64,000 nt of DNA, taken from contig NC_083711.1 in the NCBI RefSeq assembly GCF_033118175.1, forward strand, positions 43,286,001 to 43,350,000, read 5' to 3'. A program made the translations under genes and the position numbers. This document shows, one piece after another, positions 33,735 to 46,092 of the stretch. Source of the DNA: Dama dama (lineage: Eukaryota; Chordata; Mammalia; Artiodactyla; Cervidae). The stretch's first letter is position 1; each line of letters begins with the position of its first letter. A model generated the notes under the pieces. The model did no database searches and was not told the origin of the DNA. It saw only the letters and a list, made by a program, of their open reading frames with translations.

Positions 33735-36388
33735 AGTAGATGAATTTGGAGTAGCCCTCATAGTCAACAAAAGAGTTCGAAATGCAATACTTGGGTCCAG
33801 TCTCAAAAATGACAGAATGATCTCTGCTCATTCCCAAGCCAAACCATACAGGATCACAGTAATCCAAGTCTATGCCCCAACCAATAAAGCCAAAGAAGCT
33901 GAAGTTGAACAGCTCTATGAAGAACTATAAGACCTTTAAGAACTAACACCTGAAAAGAATGTCCTTTTCATCATAGGGGACTGGAATGCAAAAATAGGTG
34001 GTCAAGAGTTACCTGGAGTAATAGGCAAGTTTGACCTTGGAATACAAAATGAAGCAGGGCAAAGGCTAAGAGAGTTTTGCCAAGAGAATGCACCAGTCAT
34101 AGCAAACAGCCTCTTCCAACAACACAAGAGAAGACTCTACACATGGACATCACCAGATGGTCAATACCAAAATAAGATTGATTACATTCTTTGCAGCCAA
34201 AGATGAAGAAGCTCCATACAGTTAGGAGAAACAAGACCGGGAGCTGATGGTTGCTAGATCATGAACTCCTTATTGTAAAATTCTGACTTAAATTGAAGAA
34301 AGTAGGGAAAACCACTAGGCCATTCAGGTATGACCTAAATCAAATCCCTTATGATTATACAGTAGAAGTGACAAATAGATTCAAAGGATTAGATCTGATA
34401 AACAGAGTGCCTGAAGAACTATGGACAGAGGTTCATAACATTGTACAGGAGGCTGTGATCAAAACCAACCCCAAGAAAAAGAAATGCAAGAGGGCAAAGG
34501 GTTGTCTGAGGAGGACTTACAAATAGTTGAGATAAGAAGAGAAACAAAAGGCAAAGGAAAAAGGGAAAGACATACCCATTTGAATGCAGAGTTTCAAAGA
34601 ATAGCAAGGAGAGATAAGAAAGCTTTCCTAAGTGATCAGTGCAAAGAAGGAGAGGAAAACAATAAAATGGGAAATACTAGAAAGTTATTTGTACCAAGAA
34701 AATTAGATATACCAAGGGAACATTTCATGCAAAGATGGGCACAATAAAAGACAGAAATGGTATGGACCTAATAGAGCAGAAGATATTAAGAAGAGTTGGC
34801 AAGACTACACAGAAGAGCTATACCAAAAAGATCTTAATGACCCAGATAACCATGGTGGTGTGATCACTCACCTAGAGCCAGACATCCTGGGGTGAGAGGT
34901 AAATTGGGCCTTAGTAAGCATCACTACGAACAAAGCTAGTGGAGGTGATGGAATGCCAGTTGAGCTATTTCAAATCCTACAAGATGATGCTGTGAAAGTG
35001 CTGCACTCAATATGCTAGCAAATTTGGAAAACTCAGCAGTGGCCACAGGATTGGAAAAGGCCAGTTCTCATTCCAATTACAAAGAAAAGCAATGCGAAAG
35101 AAAGTTCAAACTACCACACAGTTGCACTCATTTAACAAACTAGCAAAGTAATGTTAAAATTCTCCAAACTAGGCTTGAATGGCATGTGAACTGAGAACTT
35201 CCAGATGTTCAAGCTGCTTAGAAAAAGCAGAGGAACCCAAGATCAAATTGCCAACATCTGTCGGATCATAGAAAAAGCAAGAGAGTTCCAGAAAAACATC
35301 TACTTCTGCTTCACTGACTGTGCTAAAATCTTTGACTGTGTGAATCACAACAAACTGTGGAAAATTTCTAAAGAGATGGTAATATCAGATCACCTTACCT
35401 GCCTCCTGAGAAATCTGTATGCAGGTCAAGAAGCAACATTTAGAACCAGCCATGGACTGGTTTCAAATTGGGAAAGGAGTAGGTCAAGGCTTATTTGTCA
35501 CCTTGCTTATGTAACTGATATGCAGAGTACCTCTTGAGAAAACACAGGCTGGATGAAGCATGAGGTGGAATCAAGATTGCCAAGAGAAATATCAATAACC
35601 TCAGATATGCAGATGACACCACCCTTAAGGCAGAAAGCGAAGAGGAACTATAGAGCCTCTTGAGGAAAGTGAAAGAGGAGAGTGAAAATGGTGGCTTATA
35701 GCTTAACATTAAAAAAAAAACTAAGATCATGGCATCCAGTCCCATTGCTTCATGGCAGATGGTTGGGGAAACAATAGAAAGAGTCACAGACTAGTTTCTT
35801 GAACTTCAAAATCACTGCAGATGGTGACTTCAGCCATGGAATTAAAAGGTGCTTTCTCCTTGGAATAAAAGCCATGACCAACCTAGACAGCATATTGAAA
35901 AGCAAAGATGTTACTTTGCCAAGAAAGGTCCATCTAGTCAAAGTTGTGGTTTTTTTCAGTAGTCATTTATGGATGTGAGAGCTGGACCATAAAAACTGCT
36001 GAACCCTGAAGAACTGATGCTTTTGAGCTGTGGTGTTAGAGAAGACTCTTGAGAGTCCCTTGGACTGCAAGAAGATCCAACCAGTCCATCCTAAAGGAAA
36101 TCAGTCCTGAATATTTATTGGAAGGACGGATGCTGAAGCTGAAGGTCTAATTCTTTGGCCATCTGATGTGAAGAACAGACTCATTTGAAAAGACCCTGAT
36201 GCTGGAAAATATTGAAGGCTGGAGGAAAAGGGGATGACAGGGGATGAGATGGTTGGTTGCCATCATTGACTCGATGGACATGAGTTTGAGCAAGCTCTGG
36301 GAGTTGGGCATGGACAGGAAAGCCTGACGTGCTGCACTCCATGGGGTAGCAAAGAGTTGGACATGACTGAGTGACTGAACTAAACTGA
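33735..36388 (+). mobile_element. Longest BovB copy, endonuclease to 3' end
   Basis: Sense BovB of about 2.65 kb against roughly 3.2 kb for a full element, so only the 5' end is missing. It runs from the endonuclease domain through the reverse transcriptase to the 3' end (gactgaactaaactga). No convincing duplication was found. Confidence 0.93.
33745..36200 (+). pseudogene. Broken BovB endonuclease/reverse transcriptase
   Basis: Remnant of the single BovB polyprotein, which normally nicks DNA with an APE-type endonuclease and copies its RNA at the nick. In order: VIQVYAPTNKAKEAEVEQLY (33865-33924); GDWNAK near 33977; SPDGQYQNKIDYILCSQ (about 34150-34200), followed by a stop; the SDHEL region altered by a frameshift at about 34245-34265; KKVGKTTRPFRYDLNQIPYD from 34296; then a linker with stops. 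The reverse transcriptase includes FDCVNHNKLWKI near 35332-35370 and an intact YADD box at 35606-35617. Several stops and frameshifts make it non-functional. Codon order matches other BovB copies in this window. Confidence 0.92.
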
Positions 36389-36574
36389 AGACTTAGAAAC
36401 ATCTGAGCCAAAGGCAGAGCAATTGATTTTTCATATATAATATTTTGTTTCAAAAATTTATGTCTTTTTCCTCTATTGCCCATTTTAGAACTTGAATACT
36501 TGTTTGCTGTAGATGTATCTTTTCTCTTGAAAGTAAGGTTCACAAATACAGAGGCCAAATTTTATGCTTTTAAT

Positions 36575-36803
36575 GTGGGTCTCAGACAGTGAAGTATCTG
36601 CCTGCAATGCAGGAAACCTGAATTTGATCCCTCTGTTGGGAAATCCCATGGAGAAGGGAATAGCTCCCGAAGAATACCCCAGTATTCTTGCCTGGAAAAT
36701 CCCATGGACAGAGGAGCCTGATGGGTTGCATAGGGTTGCAAAGGTTGCAGGTCCATGGGGTTGCAAAGAGTCGTACACAACTGAGTGACTAACACTCAAA
36801 CTT
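36575..36803 (+). mobile_element. Bov-tA SINE, rearranged
   Basis: Sense Bov-tA with a diverged head (ctcagacagtgaagtatctg). The body contains an internal partial duplication around 36725-36770, where gggttgcaaag appears twice. Confidence 0.88.
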
Positions 36804-38871
36804 GTTTGTGGAAGAAATTTTCATAGCAGATCCGGTTCAGTGACCGCTTATTTAAATTGTTTCTGTCTCTCTGCTCTCCTCCGTCTGACATTTTCTTCAT
36901 CCAGGAAAGGACTTGTAAAGAGATTCTTTTTTCCTTTGCTCTGATAAGGTAAGGAGAACAGGTCTTCTTCTCCTTAGAGAACTGGGAGGGCCACGTGCTA
37001 ATGAACTGAAGCTGCTTCTCCTACCATCCAAGAACTGCCTGATGGTTTTCCAAGGGAGGCCCAGGCTGAAATGGTGATTCTCAGACTCAAAAAACCTCTG
37101 GAATTTTCCAATTTAGGAGGGACACAGCCTCTGGGTTTTTATACAACTTGAATTTAAACTGCACTTCTCCAAACATGTAGAAAAGTCAACATCTGTCTTT
37201 CCAAATCAAGTGACAGACTACTTATTTCCTTAGTGAAAGAGATAAAAAAAAGTACTTGGAAGAAATCAGTTCTAGTGACAGAAATTCCATTTTTCCTGTT
37301 TCTGTTCCCCAGTAACTTTTTTTTATTTGATTTTTTTTAAATGACAAATTGTATGTCTCCCAAATATCTTTTCTTTCTCTCTTTCTTTGCTTTTCTTTGG
37401 TTTATACCCCTATACAATTGTTAGCATTGTGAAAAAGGAGAACTATAGCTTTAGATGCATTCTTTCATACTTTTATACATTCATGTTTAATTCTCTATTT
37501 TATTCAGGAGTGGATTATAATGTGATACAAACACAAAAATCGCTTTTTAAAAATGTTATTATGTTTAGAGATAATCCTATTATATTTTCATCTAAGATAA
37601 CTTTTAGTGACATTAGCTATTATACAGTTTTATGTATTTAATGCATGATGTAGTTAGTGTTCTAAAACATAACAAAATGTATCCATTAACTATTAACAAT
37701 TATAATATAAATTTGAGTATAAATTTATCTGATAGTAATTGTAAAATATTTTAGAAAGAGTATTATTGAAAATTATTTTTAATTGTATGATCAAAGTAAT
37801 CTCAGAAATATCAGTTTGCTACCAGCAAGTTTTTATTAAAACAAACTGAGTCAGGAGTGTGAAATAGATTCTTCCTTGTCATTAAAAATTAGCCTCAGTG
37901 GCAGAAGTTCCTATAGTTGCTCAGGAGGAATAAAGAGCAACAAGGTGCACAATGAATAAGGCCCAGACATAAAAGGAGAATAAGCTATTATCATCTGACT
38001 CTTGTGTGCTGAGTAATCTGCAGAAACTCAAAGGTCAAAATTTGCTACTAGCAAGCCAAAAGTTCACTGGAGTGTCAGCAACCACAGTTGCCAGAGAAGA
38101 TGGGATATGAGCGAGAGATTATTCTTAATTACTTTTGTTAATTAGAAGATGTCTATGTTATACCATATTTGATGTGTAACTGGCTAGAATCCCTGGTACC
38201 AACATTCTTCTTTACTCCGTTGTTGCCACTGATGCCTGCCTGGATAGAGTAGGAACATGTGTTTGTGTGAGAGGAAGGAGATCAAGAAACAGCCTCCCTC
38301 CTTTTGGAATTAACTGTGAAACCTAAATTTTGTATGTAATTAAAAGCAGGCAGAAATCTGTTAATTATTATTTTTAAAAAGACTATCCTTTGCAGAATCA
38401 TTATAATTCCTTCTTATGTCAATTATTTAAAACAGTATCAAGAAGTTATACAGGTATGATATGACCTCATTCCAAAGTATTTTAATCATTTTTTGAATGT
38501 GAGAAAGAAAAGTAAAAGTGATCAATTACTAGAAATAGTTTTAAGAAATATTTGTGCTCTTTCAGAATATTAATTTGTGTCAGATTGTAATAACATAAAA
38601 AAAAGGCCGCAAATTCATAGCCAGTTTAAATACCAAAGAAAATCATTGAAGTAAATACATCTACTTGGCTTAAAATATGAGCAACAAAGTTAGTATTTTA
38701 CTCTGTGATTTCAGATACCAAAATAATCTTTATTTATTTAATTAAAATATCCAATTGATCCTGTTTTTTTAATACCTGAATAACAAAATAACTGACTAGT
38801 TATTTAGCTCAATCCACCAAGTAGTTATTTCTGAATAGTCTATCCTATTTTATCCCCTGTAAGTATTACTT
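36804..38871. other. Repeat-poor stretch
   Basis: About 2.1 kb without SINE, BovB or recognised LINE. The part at 36830-37110 is GC-balanced (gaactgggagggccacgtgc) and might be conserved non-coding sequence; the remainder is AT-rich. The frame at 37387-37641 has no known domain. Confidence 0.45.
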
Positions 38872-38968
38872 GTCTGACTCTTTGCAACCCCATGGACTGT
38901 AGCCTACGAGGTTCCTCTATCCATGGGATTTTCCAGGCAAGAATACTGGAGTGGGCTGCCATTTCGTT
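38872..38968 (-). mobile_element. BovA fragment
   Basis: Antisense BovA body only (ttgtctgactctttgcaacc to gagtgggctgccatttcg), truncated at both ends. Confidence 0.85.
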
Positions 38969-39009
38969 ATTGATAGCAATAGCCCACCTACCCATGGATA
39001 GGCCACCTG

Positions 39010-39228
39010 GGGCTTCCTAGGTGGCTCAGTGGGTGAAAATTCCACCTGCAGAAGAATCCACGTTCAGGTGACGTGGGTCTGATCCCTGGGTTGGGAAGAT
39101 CCCCTGAAGAAGGGCTTGGAAACCCAGCCTTGTATTCTTGTCTGGAGAATCCCATGGCCAGAGGAGCCTGAGGGGCTACAGTCCATAGCGTCGCAAAAAG
39201 GCAGACATGACTGAGCAACTGGGCATGG
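39010..39228 (+). mobile_element. Bov-tA SINE
   Basis: Sense Bov-tA starting ggggcttcctaggtggctca, with an expanded segment in the head (cacgttcaggtgacgtgggt). It closely follows the antisense BovA piece, giving a loosely inverted pair. Confidence 0.9.
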
Positions 39229-39249
39229 ATGCACACATTAATAGCAACA

Positions 39250-41078
39250 ATAACAAACTTCTGGGGAGTATCTACTGTATTGGAACACATACTTTCCAGA
39301 AATTCTAATTTTTAGAGTATAATTGCAAAGTAAGATGTATTATCATGCACACTTTTTAGATAAAAATTGATATGGTTTGAAGATGAATATAGTACAACTG
39401 AATTTCTTGACATTACAAAAATAGAAAGAAGCCCACTTGAAAGAGTCTAAAATTCATATTTATATTTTTATTTACTCCAAATTGCCTCAATTATTAAACT
39501 TCTTGTGTTTAATTCTTGACCAAACAGCAATAAATTTTTACCTTTTCCACTAAAAAAAAGTAAAACAGATACCAATTCCTTAATTGTGTATCAGAAAAAA
39601 GAAAGAAAAAAGAACAACCTAATGAAAGGGTTAAGAAAGTCTGCAATAGAGCCTGAATCCAGCAAAAGATGTCACAGCTGTACGTGTGTGAATGACAAAC
39701 AGGATACCATTATTGTCTGGAATCAAGATATATGACTTTACTAGTACAGTCTTAATCTGACGCTGGTGATGCCATGATTGTTGGCTCTTCATGGAAATAA
39801 AAATACATGACAGGCTAAGGACTGGAGGCATACATCTGACAAAGAAAGACTGGCTGAAGAATCTGGATAAACATCAAAGTTGGTTCAGTCTGTGAAATTC
39901 TGAGTAACTCTGTGTGCCATGGATATGACAACCATACATGTCCCTGAAAATATTAGAAATATTTTGGTTTTCCAGCCTCACCATTTAAAAGTATTCCAAG
40001 CATCTGTCATGGCTATTTGGGTTCAGATGAATCCCATTTCCCACTTAGGAATTTTGCTGGCTATTACTTATAAGGTTGCCAAAATAAAAATTGGGATTGG
40101 GTTCTGAGCAGACAAAAGAGAAAAAAAAGATTAACAAAAGGCAGTTATTCAGGAACTCTCAGTAGTACATTATAATGGCTCATAAGATTTTAAATATGCT
40201 TGTGATCAGAGCTTTATGTAGACTGAATTCTTTGGCAGAAATTAATTCATCCAAAACTTCTTGTGTTTTGAGCTCTAAAATAGCCTGACACAGGTACTTT
40301 TATAGATTCTTTGAAAGACACTTTCTAATTTGTTATTGGGTATTGAAAGAAACTGCTACTGCCACTGAAGGATATCAGATAATTCTGAGACCATAAATAT
40401 CTATCATGTTTTAGGTAATGTTGGAGAAAGTCCAATAGAGAGAGTAGCATAGCTATGTTCATTGATAAAACGGAGCCAGTGTTTCGAGTTCACACATCTG
40501 AAGCCTGGTTTCTTCACTGCTTTCAGAGTTCTATGATAGAGTCCTTGAAGGGCCTCCCTGTCCTTATCCCAGAAAAGTCTGAAGACGATATTTCATTTTC
40601 AGCAAAGCTAATCGTGCTGTTTGGTGCACATTAGTGTTTAAAAATTAAGAGTTGAATGGGTGTTTTGAAAACTGGCTGCAATATATTTGATAGAAAGCAT
40701 AAAACCTTACTGGGGATGGACAAGACACAGTTAATACTACTTGAAGCTGGGAGCAGTTTATTCAGCAGGTATGGGTGGAACTAGGCTCCCACACTGAGAA
40801 CAGCATTTGGAACTTTGTTGACCCTGTGTTATATATAGCCAGTGGCCTTACAGGATAGGTTGATAAGGAAGTCTAGCTAGTGAGATAACAAACTCTACTC
40901 CTATTTGAATTACTCAGTTATGAAAGTCTCTTTGAATTTACAGACATGATGAAGGTAACTTATGTAGATGCCCTCCAAAATGACCAAATTGCCAGATAAG
41001 AAAACACTGGAAAATGATGCAGATATCTAGATCAGATCCAATTAGTTATTTGATTTCATAAAATGAATAGGCATGGTT
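39250..41078. other. Intergenic stretch
   Basis: About 1.8 kb without assigned repeats. A-rich patch at 39594-39614. The 62-codon frame at 39919-40107 has no family resemblance. The block 40720-41000 has LTR-like composition but no diagnostic ends. Confidence 0.4.
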
Positions 41079-41089
41079 ATGCTCGGGCT

Positions 41090-41965
41090 TGTCACCCTGC
41101 ATATTTAACTTATGTGTAGAGTACATCATGAAAAATGCTGGGCTGGATGAAGCACAAGCTGGAATCAAGATTGCTGGGAGAAATACCAACAACCTCAGAT
41201 ATGCAGATGACACTACCCTTATGGCAGAAAGTGAAGAGGAACTAAAAAGTTTTTTGATGAAGATGAAAGAGGAGAGTGAGAAAGCTGGCTTAAAACTCAA
41301 CATTCAAAAAACTAAGATCATGGTACCTGGTCCTATTATTTCATGACACATAGATGGGGAAACAATGACAGACTTTATTTTCTTGGGCTTCAAAATCAAT
41401 GTGGACCATGACTGCAGCCATGAAATTAAAAGATGCTTGCTCTTTGGAAGAAAAGCTATGACAAACTTAGACAGGATATGCAAAAGCAGAGACATGACTT
41501 TGTCAACAAAAGTCCATGTAGTCAAAACTATGGTTTTTCCAGTAGTCATGTACAGATGTAAGAGTTGGATCATAAAGAAGGCTGAGCACCAAAGAATTGA
41601 TGCTTTTGAGCTGTGGTGTTGGAGAAGACTCTTGAGAGTCCCTTGGACTGCAAGGAGATCAAATAAGTCAATTCCAAAGGAAATCAAACCTGAATATTCA
41701 TTGGAGGGACTGATGCTGAAGCTGAAGCTCCAGTACTTTGGCCACCTGATGCAAAGAGCTGATTCATTGGAAAAGACCCTGATTCTGAGAAAGATTGAAG
41801 GCAGGAGGAGAAGGGGATGACAGAGGATGAGATAGTTGGTTAGCATCACTGACTCAATGGACATGAGTTTGAGCAAGCTCCAGGAGATGGTGAAGGACAG
41901 GGAAGCCTGGCAAGCTGGTCACAAAGAATTGGACATGACTGGGTGACTAAACAACAATGACAACA
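41090..41965 (+). mobile_element. BovB with 11-bp TSD
   Basis: Sense 5'-truncated BovB starting just upstream of the reverse-transcriptase catalytic box. Duplicates atgctcgggct (41079-41089) and atgctcaggct (41966-41976) differ at one base. Confidence 0.93.
41092..41820 (+). pseudogene. BovB reverse transcriptase C-terminal half
   Basis: Two nearly continuous frames. The first holds NLRYADDTTLMAESEEELKS with the YADD box intact at 41200-41211, then AGLKLNIQKTKIMVPGP and a stop at 41344. The second (41365-41820) runs from FIFLGFKINVDHDCSHEIKR through WCWRRLLRVPWTARRSNKSI to GRRRRG. Without the endonuclease and finger domain it cannot be active. Confidence 0.9.
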
Positions 41966-42189
41966 ATGCTCAGGCTGTGTAGGGTTCAACCGCAAGTCAG
42001 TGAAACCACTAATGTGATGAGACTGCTCTCAGTTCCTGCTGATAGGAAGGAAACGTCCTTAAGATGCCCCTGTGTAAAATTCTTATTGCTCAGGAACCAG
42101 CTGTTTGTTGGAATACATGGACTCCTATCAGGAGCTTTAGGGGACTACAAATGGGTATTGTTTAGAATCGAAACTTTTTTTCACTCTGT

Positions 42190-42399
42190 GTATGCTAAGT
42201 CACTTCAGTCATGTCCAACTCTCTGTGACCCCATGCACTATAGCCCGCCAGGCTACTCTGTCCATGGGATTTTCCAAGAAAGAATACTGGAGTGGGTTAG
42301 CATGCCCTCCTTCAAGGGGTCTTCCTGATCCATGGATTGAACCCAAGTCTTTTATATCTCCTGCATTGGCAGGTGAGTTCTTTATCACTAGCACCACTC
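42190..42399 (-). mobile_element. Bov-tA SINE with 12-bp TSD
   Basis: Antisense full-length Bov-tA. Perfect duplication ttttcactctgt at 42178-42189 and 42400-42411. Confidence 0.94.
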
Positions 42400-42631
42400 T
42401 TTTCACTCTGTTTTATTTATTCAGTTTCATAAGCAACTGTGGAAAATATAATTAAAGTTTGGAATAACAAACAGGCTATCAAATTTCTCCACCAACCTGT
42501 ATTTCTTTTGATCAACATACAAACTTTACTGTTTCCAATGTATGGTCATACCAAGAAAATATATTAAACAGATATATATTCTATTCCTTAATATACTGTG
42601 AATTGTGATTTCATTGAATACACAATTTACT

Positions 42632-44404
42632 CAGTTAAGCTCAATTCAGTCACTCAGTCGTGTCTGACTCTTTGGGACCCCATGGACTGCAGCACGCCAG
42701 GCTTCCCTGTCCATCACCAACTCCTAGAGTTTACTCAAACTCGTGTCCATTGAGTCAGTGATGCCATCCACCATCTCATCCTCTGTCATCCCCTTCTCCT
42801 CCCACAATCAATCTTTCCCAGCATCAGGGTCTTTGCAAATGAGTCAGCTCTTCACATCGGGTGGCCAAAGTATTGGAGTTTCATCTTCATATCGGTCCTT
42901 CCAATGAATATTCAGGACTGATTTCCTTTAGGATGGACTGGTTGGATCTCTTTGCAGTCCAAGGGACTCTCAAGAGTCATCTCCTACATCACAGTTCAAA
43001 AGCATCAATTCTTCGGCGCTCAGCTTTCTTTATAGTCCAACTCTCACATCCAGACATGACTACTGGAAAAACCATAGCTTTGACTAGATGGACCTTTCTT
43101 GGCAAAATAATGTCTCTGCTTTTTAATATGCTATCTAGGTTGGTCATGGCTTTTCTTCCAATGAGCAAGCATCTTTTAATTTCATGGCTTCAGTCACCGT
43201 CTGCAGCGATTTTGGAGCCCAATAAAATAAAGTTTGTCACTATTTCTACTGTTGCCACTTCTATTTCGCATGAAGTGATGGGACCAGATGCCATGACGTT
43301 AGTTTTCTGAATGTTGAGTTTTAAGCCAAGTTTTTCACTCTCCTCTTTCATTTTCATCAAGAAGCTCTTTAGTTCTTCACTTTCTGCCATGAGTGAGCTG
43401 TCTTCCACATATCTTAAGTTATTGACATTTCTCCTGGCAATCTTGATTCCAGCCTATACTTCATCCGGTTCATCATTTCTCATGATGTACTCTGCCTATG
43501 AGTTAAATCAGAAGGGTGACGAATAAGCCTTGCCGTACTCCTTTCCCAATTTGGAACCGGCCTGTTGTTCCATGTCCAGTTCTAACTGACACTTTTTGAC
43601 CTACACACAAATTTCTCAGGAGGCAGATCAGGTGGTCTGGCATTCCCATCTCTTTAAGAATTTTCCACAGTTTGTGGTGATCCACACAGTCAAAGGCTTT
43701 GGCATAGTAAATAAAGCAGAAATAGATGTTTTTCTGGGACTCTCTTGCTTATTTGATGATCCAGTGGATGTTGGCAATTTGATCTCTGGTTCCTCTGCCT
43801 CTTCTGAAACCAGCTTGAATATCTGGAAGTTCAAGTTCATGTACTATTGAAGTTTGGCTTGGAGAATTTTAAGCATTACTTTGCTAGCGTGTGAGATGAG
43901 TGCAATTGTGCAGTAGTCTGAGCATTCTTTGGCTTTGCCTTTCTTTGGGATTGGAATGAAAACTGGCCTTTTCCAGTCCTGTGGCCACTGCTGATTCTTC
44001 CAAATTTGCTGGCGTATTGAGTGCAGCACTTTCACAGCATCACATTTTAGGATTTGAAATAGCTCAGCTGGAATTCTATCACGTCCACTAGCTTTGTTCA
44101 TAGTGATGCTTCCTAAGGCCCACTTGACTTCGCGTTCCAGGATGTCTAGCTCTAGGTAAGTGATCACACCATCGTGATTATCTGGATCATGAAGATCTTT
44201 TTTGTACTGTTCTTCTGTGTATTCTTGCCACCTCTTCTTAATATCTTCTGCTTCTGTTAGGTCCAAACAATTTCTGTGCTTTATTGTGCCCATTTTTGCA
44301 TGAAATGTTCCCTTGCTATCTCTAATTTTCTTGAAGAGATCGCTAGTCTTTCCCATTCTATTGTTTTCCTCTATTTCTTTGCACTGATCACTGAGGAAGG
44401 CTGA
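42632..44404 (-). mobile_element. BovB, 1.8 kb antisense
   Basis: Antisense BovB from its 3' tail (ctcaattcagtcactcagtc) to the stretch before the reverse transcriptase, ending at atcactgaggaaggctgac. The second longest copy here. No clear duplication. Confidence 0.93.
43190..44356 (-). pseudogene. BovB reverse transcriptase, mutated active site
   Basis: Read on the minus strand from 44356. A 170-residue frame holds FKKIRDSKGTFHAKMG, MNKASGRDRIPAELFQILK and WKRPVFIPIPKKGKAKEC, the fingers and early palm. After a stop it continues with HHKLWKILKEMGMPDHLICL and the GVRQG box (43503-43685). The catalytic box at 43400-43411 reads Y-V-E-D instead of YADD. Frameshifts separate the parts. Confidence 0.9.
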
Positions 44405-45871
44405 CAGAAATCAGAAAGTATCCCTAAATGAACTTTAGGTTAAGATATTATTCTGGCCCTTATAGCTGTTTTAGATATTACTATGACTCTGTCCCCATTA
44501 CCAAGTGCTAAGGACAGTCTTGTAATTTTTGTTCGGGTCTTAAGACTTCCTCCTGGAAGGAGGTAAAATCAGAACTTGTAGCAATTATTTTTGACACTTA
44601 TATCTTTGTTTAAACAAGCACTTTGTCCAACCAGAGCCCTCCAGTAAGAAGTATATGAGTTAAAACATGCAATAAAAAGAAAAATAAATTTATGGGAAAT
44701 ATGAAGAACACAAATTATATAGGTTGTAATTTCAGGGAAAGATGAAGTAACTTTATTCCCATTAAGTGTCTCAGAGCAATAGAATAATACTCCTAGCTGT
44801 CTCTAAGATCTCGTATTCATTATTGGAAAATGTTGGAAAAAATATCTCACTTGTTTTCTACAAAGAATGGAAATTGCCTTATGCTGACCTATGTGTTCTG
44901 CCTAAAAGCTCAGTCTGGATAATTTGGAGAAAAAATATGGTCACACAGCACCCAGACGATTCAGTTAATTAGAACTAATATTGAGTTCATGATATGTGGG
45001 AAGTATTTGCTACTTTGTTTCTTTTAGAATGTATCACACTGCTAAGCTTCTGCACATGACATGGATTTGAAATGAGTATGATGAGAAGCCAGTTGATGTC
45101 ATTTTCCCATAACGTTAGCACTTGACTTGCTTCTTTGATATACTAAATGAGAATGTAGATTAAATGACTTTTTAGAGTAGCGACATGGAAGTGAGGTAGT
45201 CTCAGGAGGAAAAGGTTTCAGGTTTATTTGGCAGACATATCACAAATGACTCTCTTTTTGAGATGTGTATGTCCCATTTATGGCCACTCATGCTAAGCTG
45301 TATTTAGATTTACAGTCTACCCAGTGGAGAGTTAATGGGCTCCCCAATTCTTCTGCACATGTATCCAGCCTATCCTTTGTCGAAACCACCCTGGTAGCAA
45401 TATATGTGGTGACTTGATGCGAGCAGACATGTTAGGCAAAGTGTGGTACAACTTTTAGTTTAGTGTCTCATGGTTCTAAGAGTATAATGGGAAAATTATT
45501 TCAGGAGACACATCGGCAGCCAGTTAGGGAAGGTGATGAATAATTTATGAATTGTCTAGGCATGCTAGTAAACTGATAAAACACCAAACTCATTAATAGT
45601 TCTGACAGAGGGCTTATTCCTTCTCTTAAGGAAGGACAGAATGGATTTTGGTGTTTTTGAAGATCTGTAGTAAGCAATGTTAATGTCCCAGATTTAAGTG
45701 GTCTATTTTTAAGGATACTTTACTTGGAAAGCCTAACCTATGAAAAGATGCCACAGGGGCAAGATCCTAGTTTGCCATTGTTCCAGGTGCGAAAGATAAA
45801 GAGAAAAATCCCCCCTCCTATTATTCAACTGAGATTGAACACAGAAAGAATCGATGCCACGCTGTCCCCAG
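44405..45871. other. Unassigned stretch, possibly ancient ERV-derived
   Basis: About 1.5 kb without ruminant SINEs. The GC-balanced text around 45180-45870 reads like decayed internal sequence of an old element rather than random AT-rich DNA, but I found no diagnostic motif. The 68-codon frame at 44766-44972 is not recognised. Confidence 0.35.
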
Positions 45872-45878
45872 GTGGGGA

Positions 45879-46090
45879 ACTGAAGTGTTAGTTGCTCAGT
45901 CATGTCCTGCTCTTTGTGACTCCATTGACTGTAGCCCACCAGGCTCCTCTGCTCATGGAATTCTCCAGTCAAGAACACTGGATGGGTAGCCATTTCCTCC
46001 TCCAGGGGATCTTCCCAACCCATGGATCAAACCCAGGTCCCCTGCATGGCCGGCAGATTCCTTACCACTGACCTACCAGGGAAGCCCTCT
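45879..46090 (-). mobile_element. Bov-tA SINE
   Basis: Antisense full-length Bov-tA with short duplicates gtgggga at 45872-45878 and 46093-46099. Confidence 0.92.
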
Positions 46091-46092
46091 AT

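Noticed and set aside
36937..36960. gataaggtaaggagaac as a splice donor of a hidden exon
   Set aside because: The donor-like motif stands alone; no open upstream frame or acceptor pairs with it.
1237..46090. Regularly recurring near-identical units resembling a repeat array
   Set aside because: They are dispersed SINE and BovB copies in both orientations with separate target duplications, not a CRISPR or tandem array.
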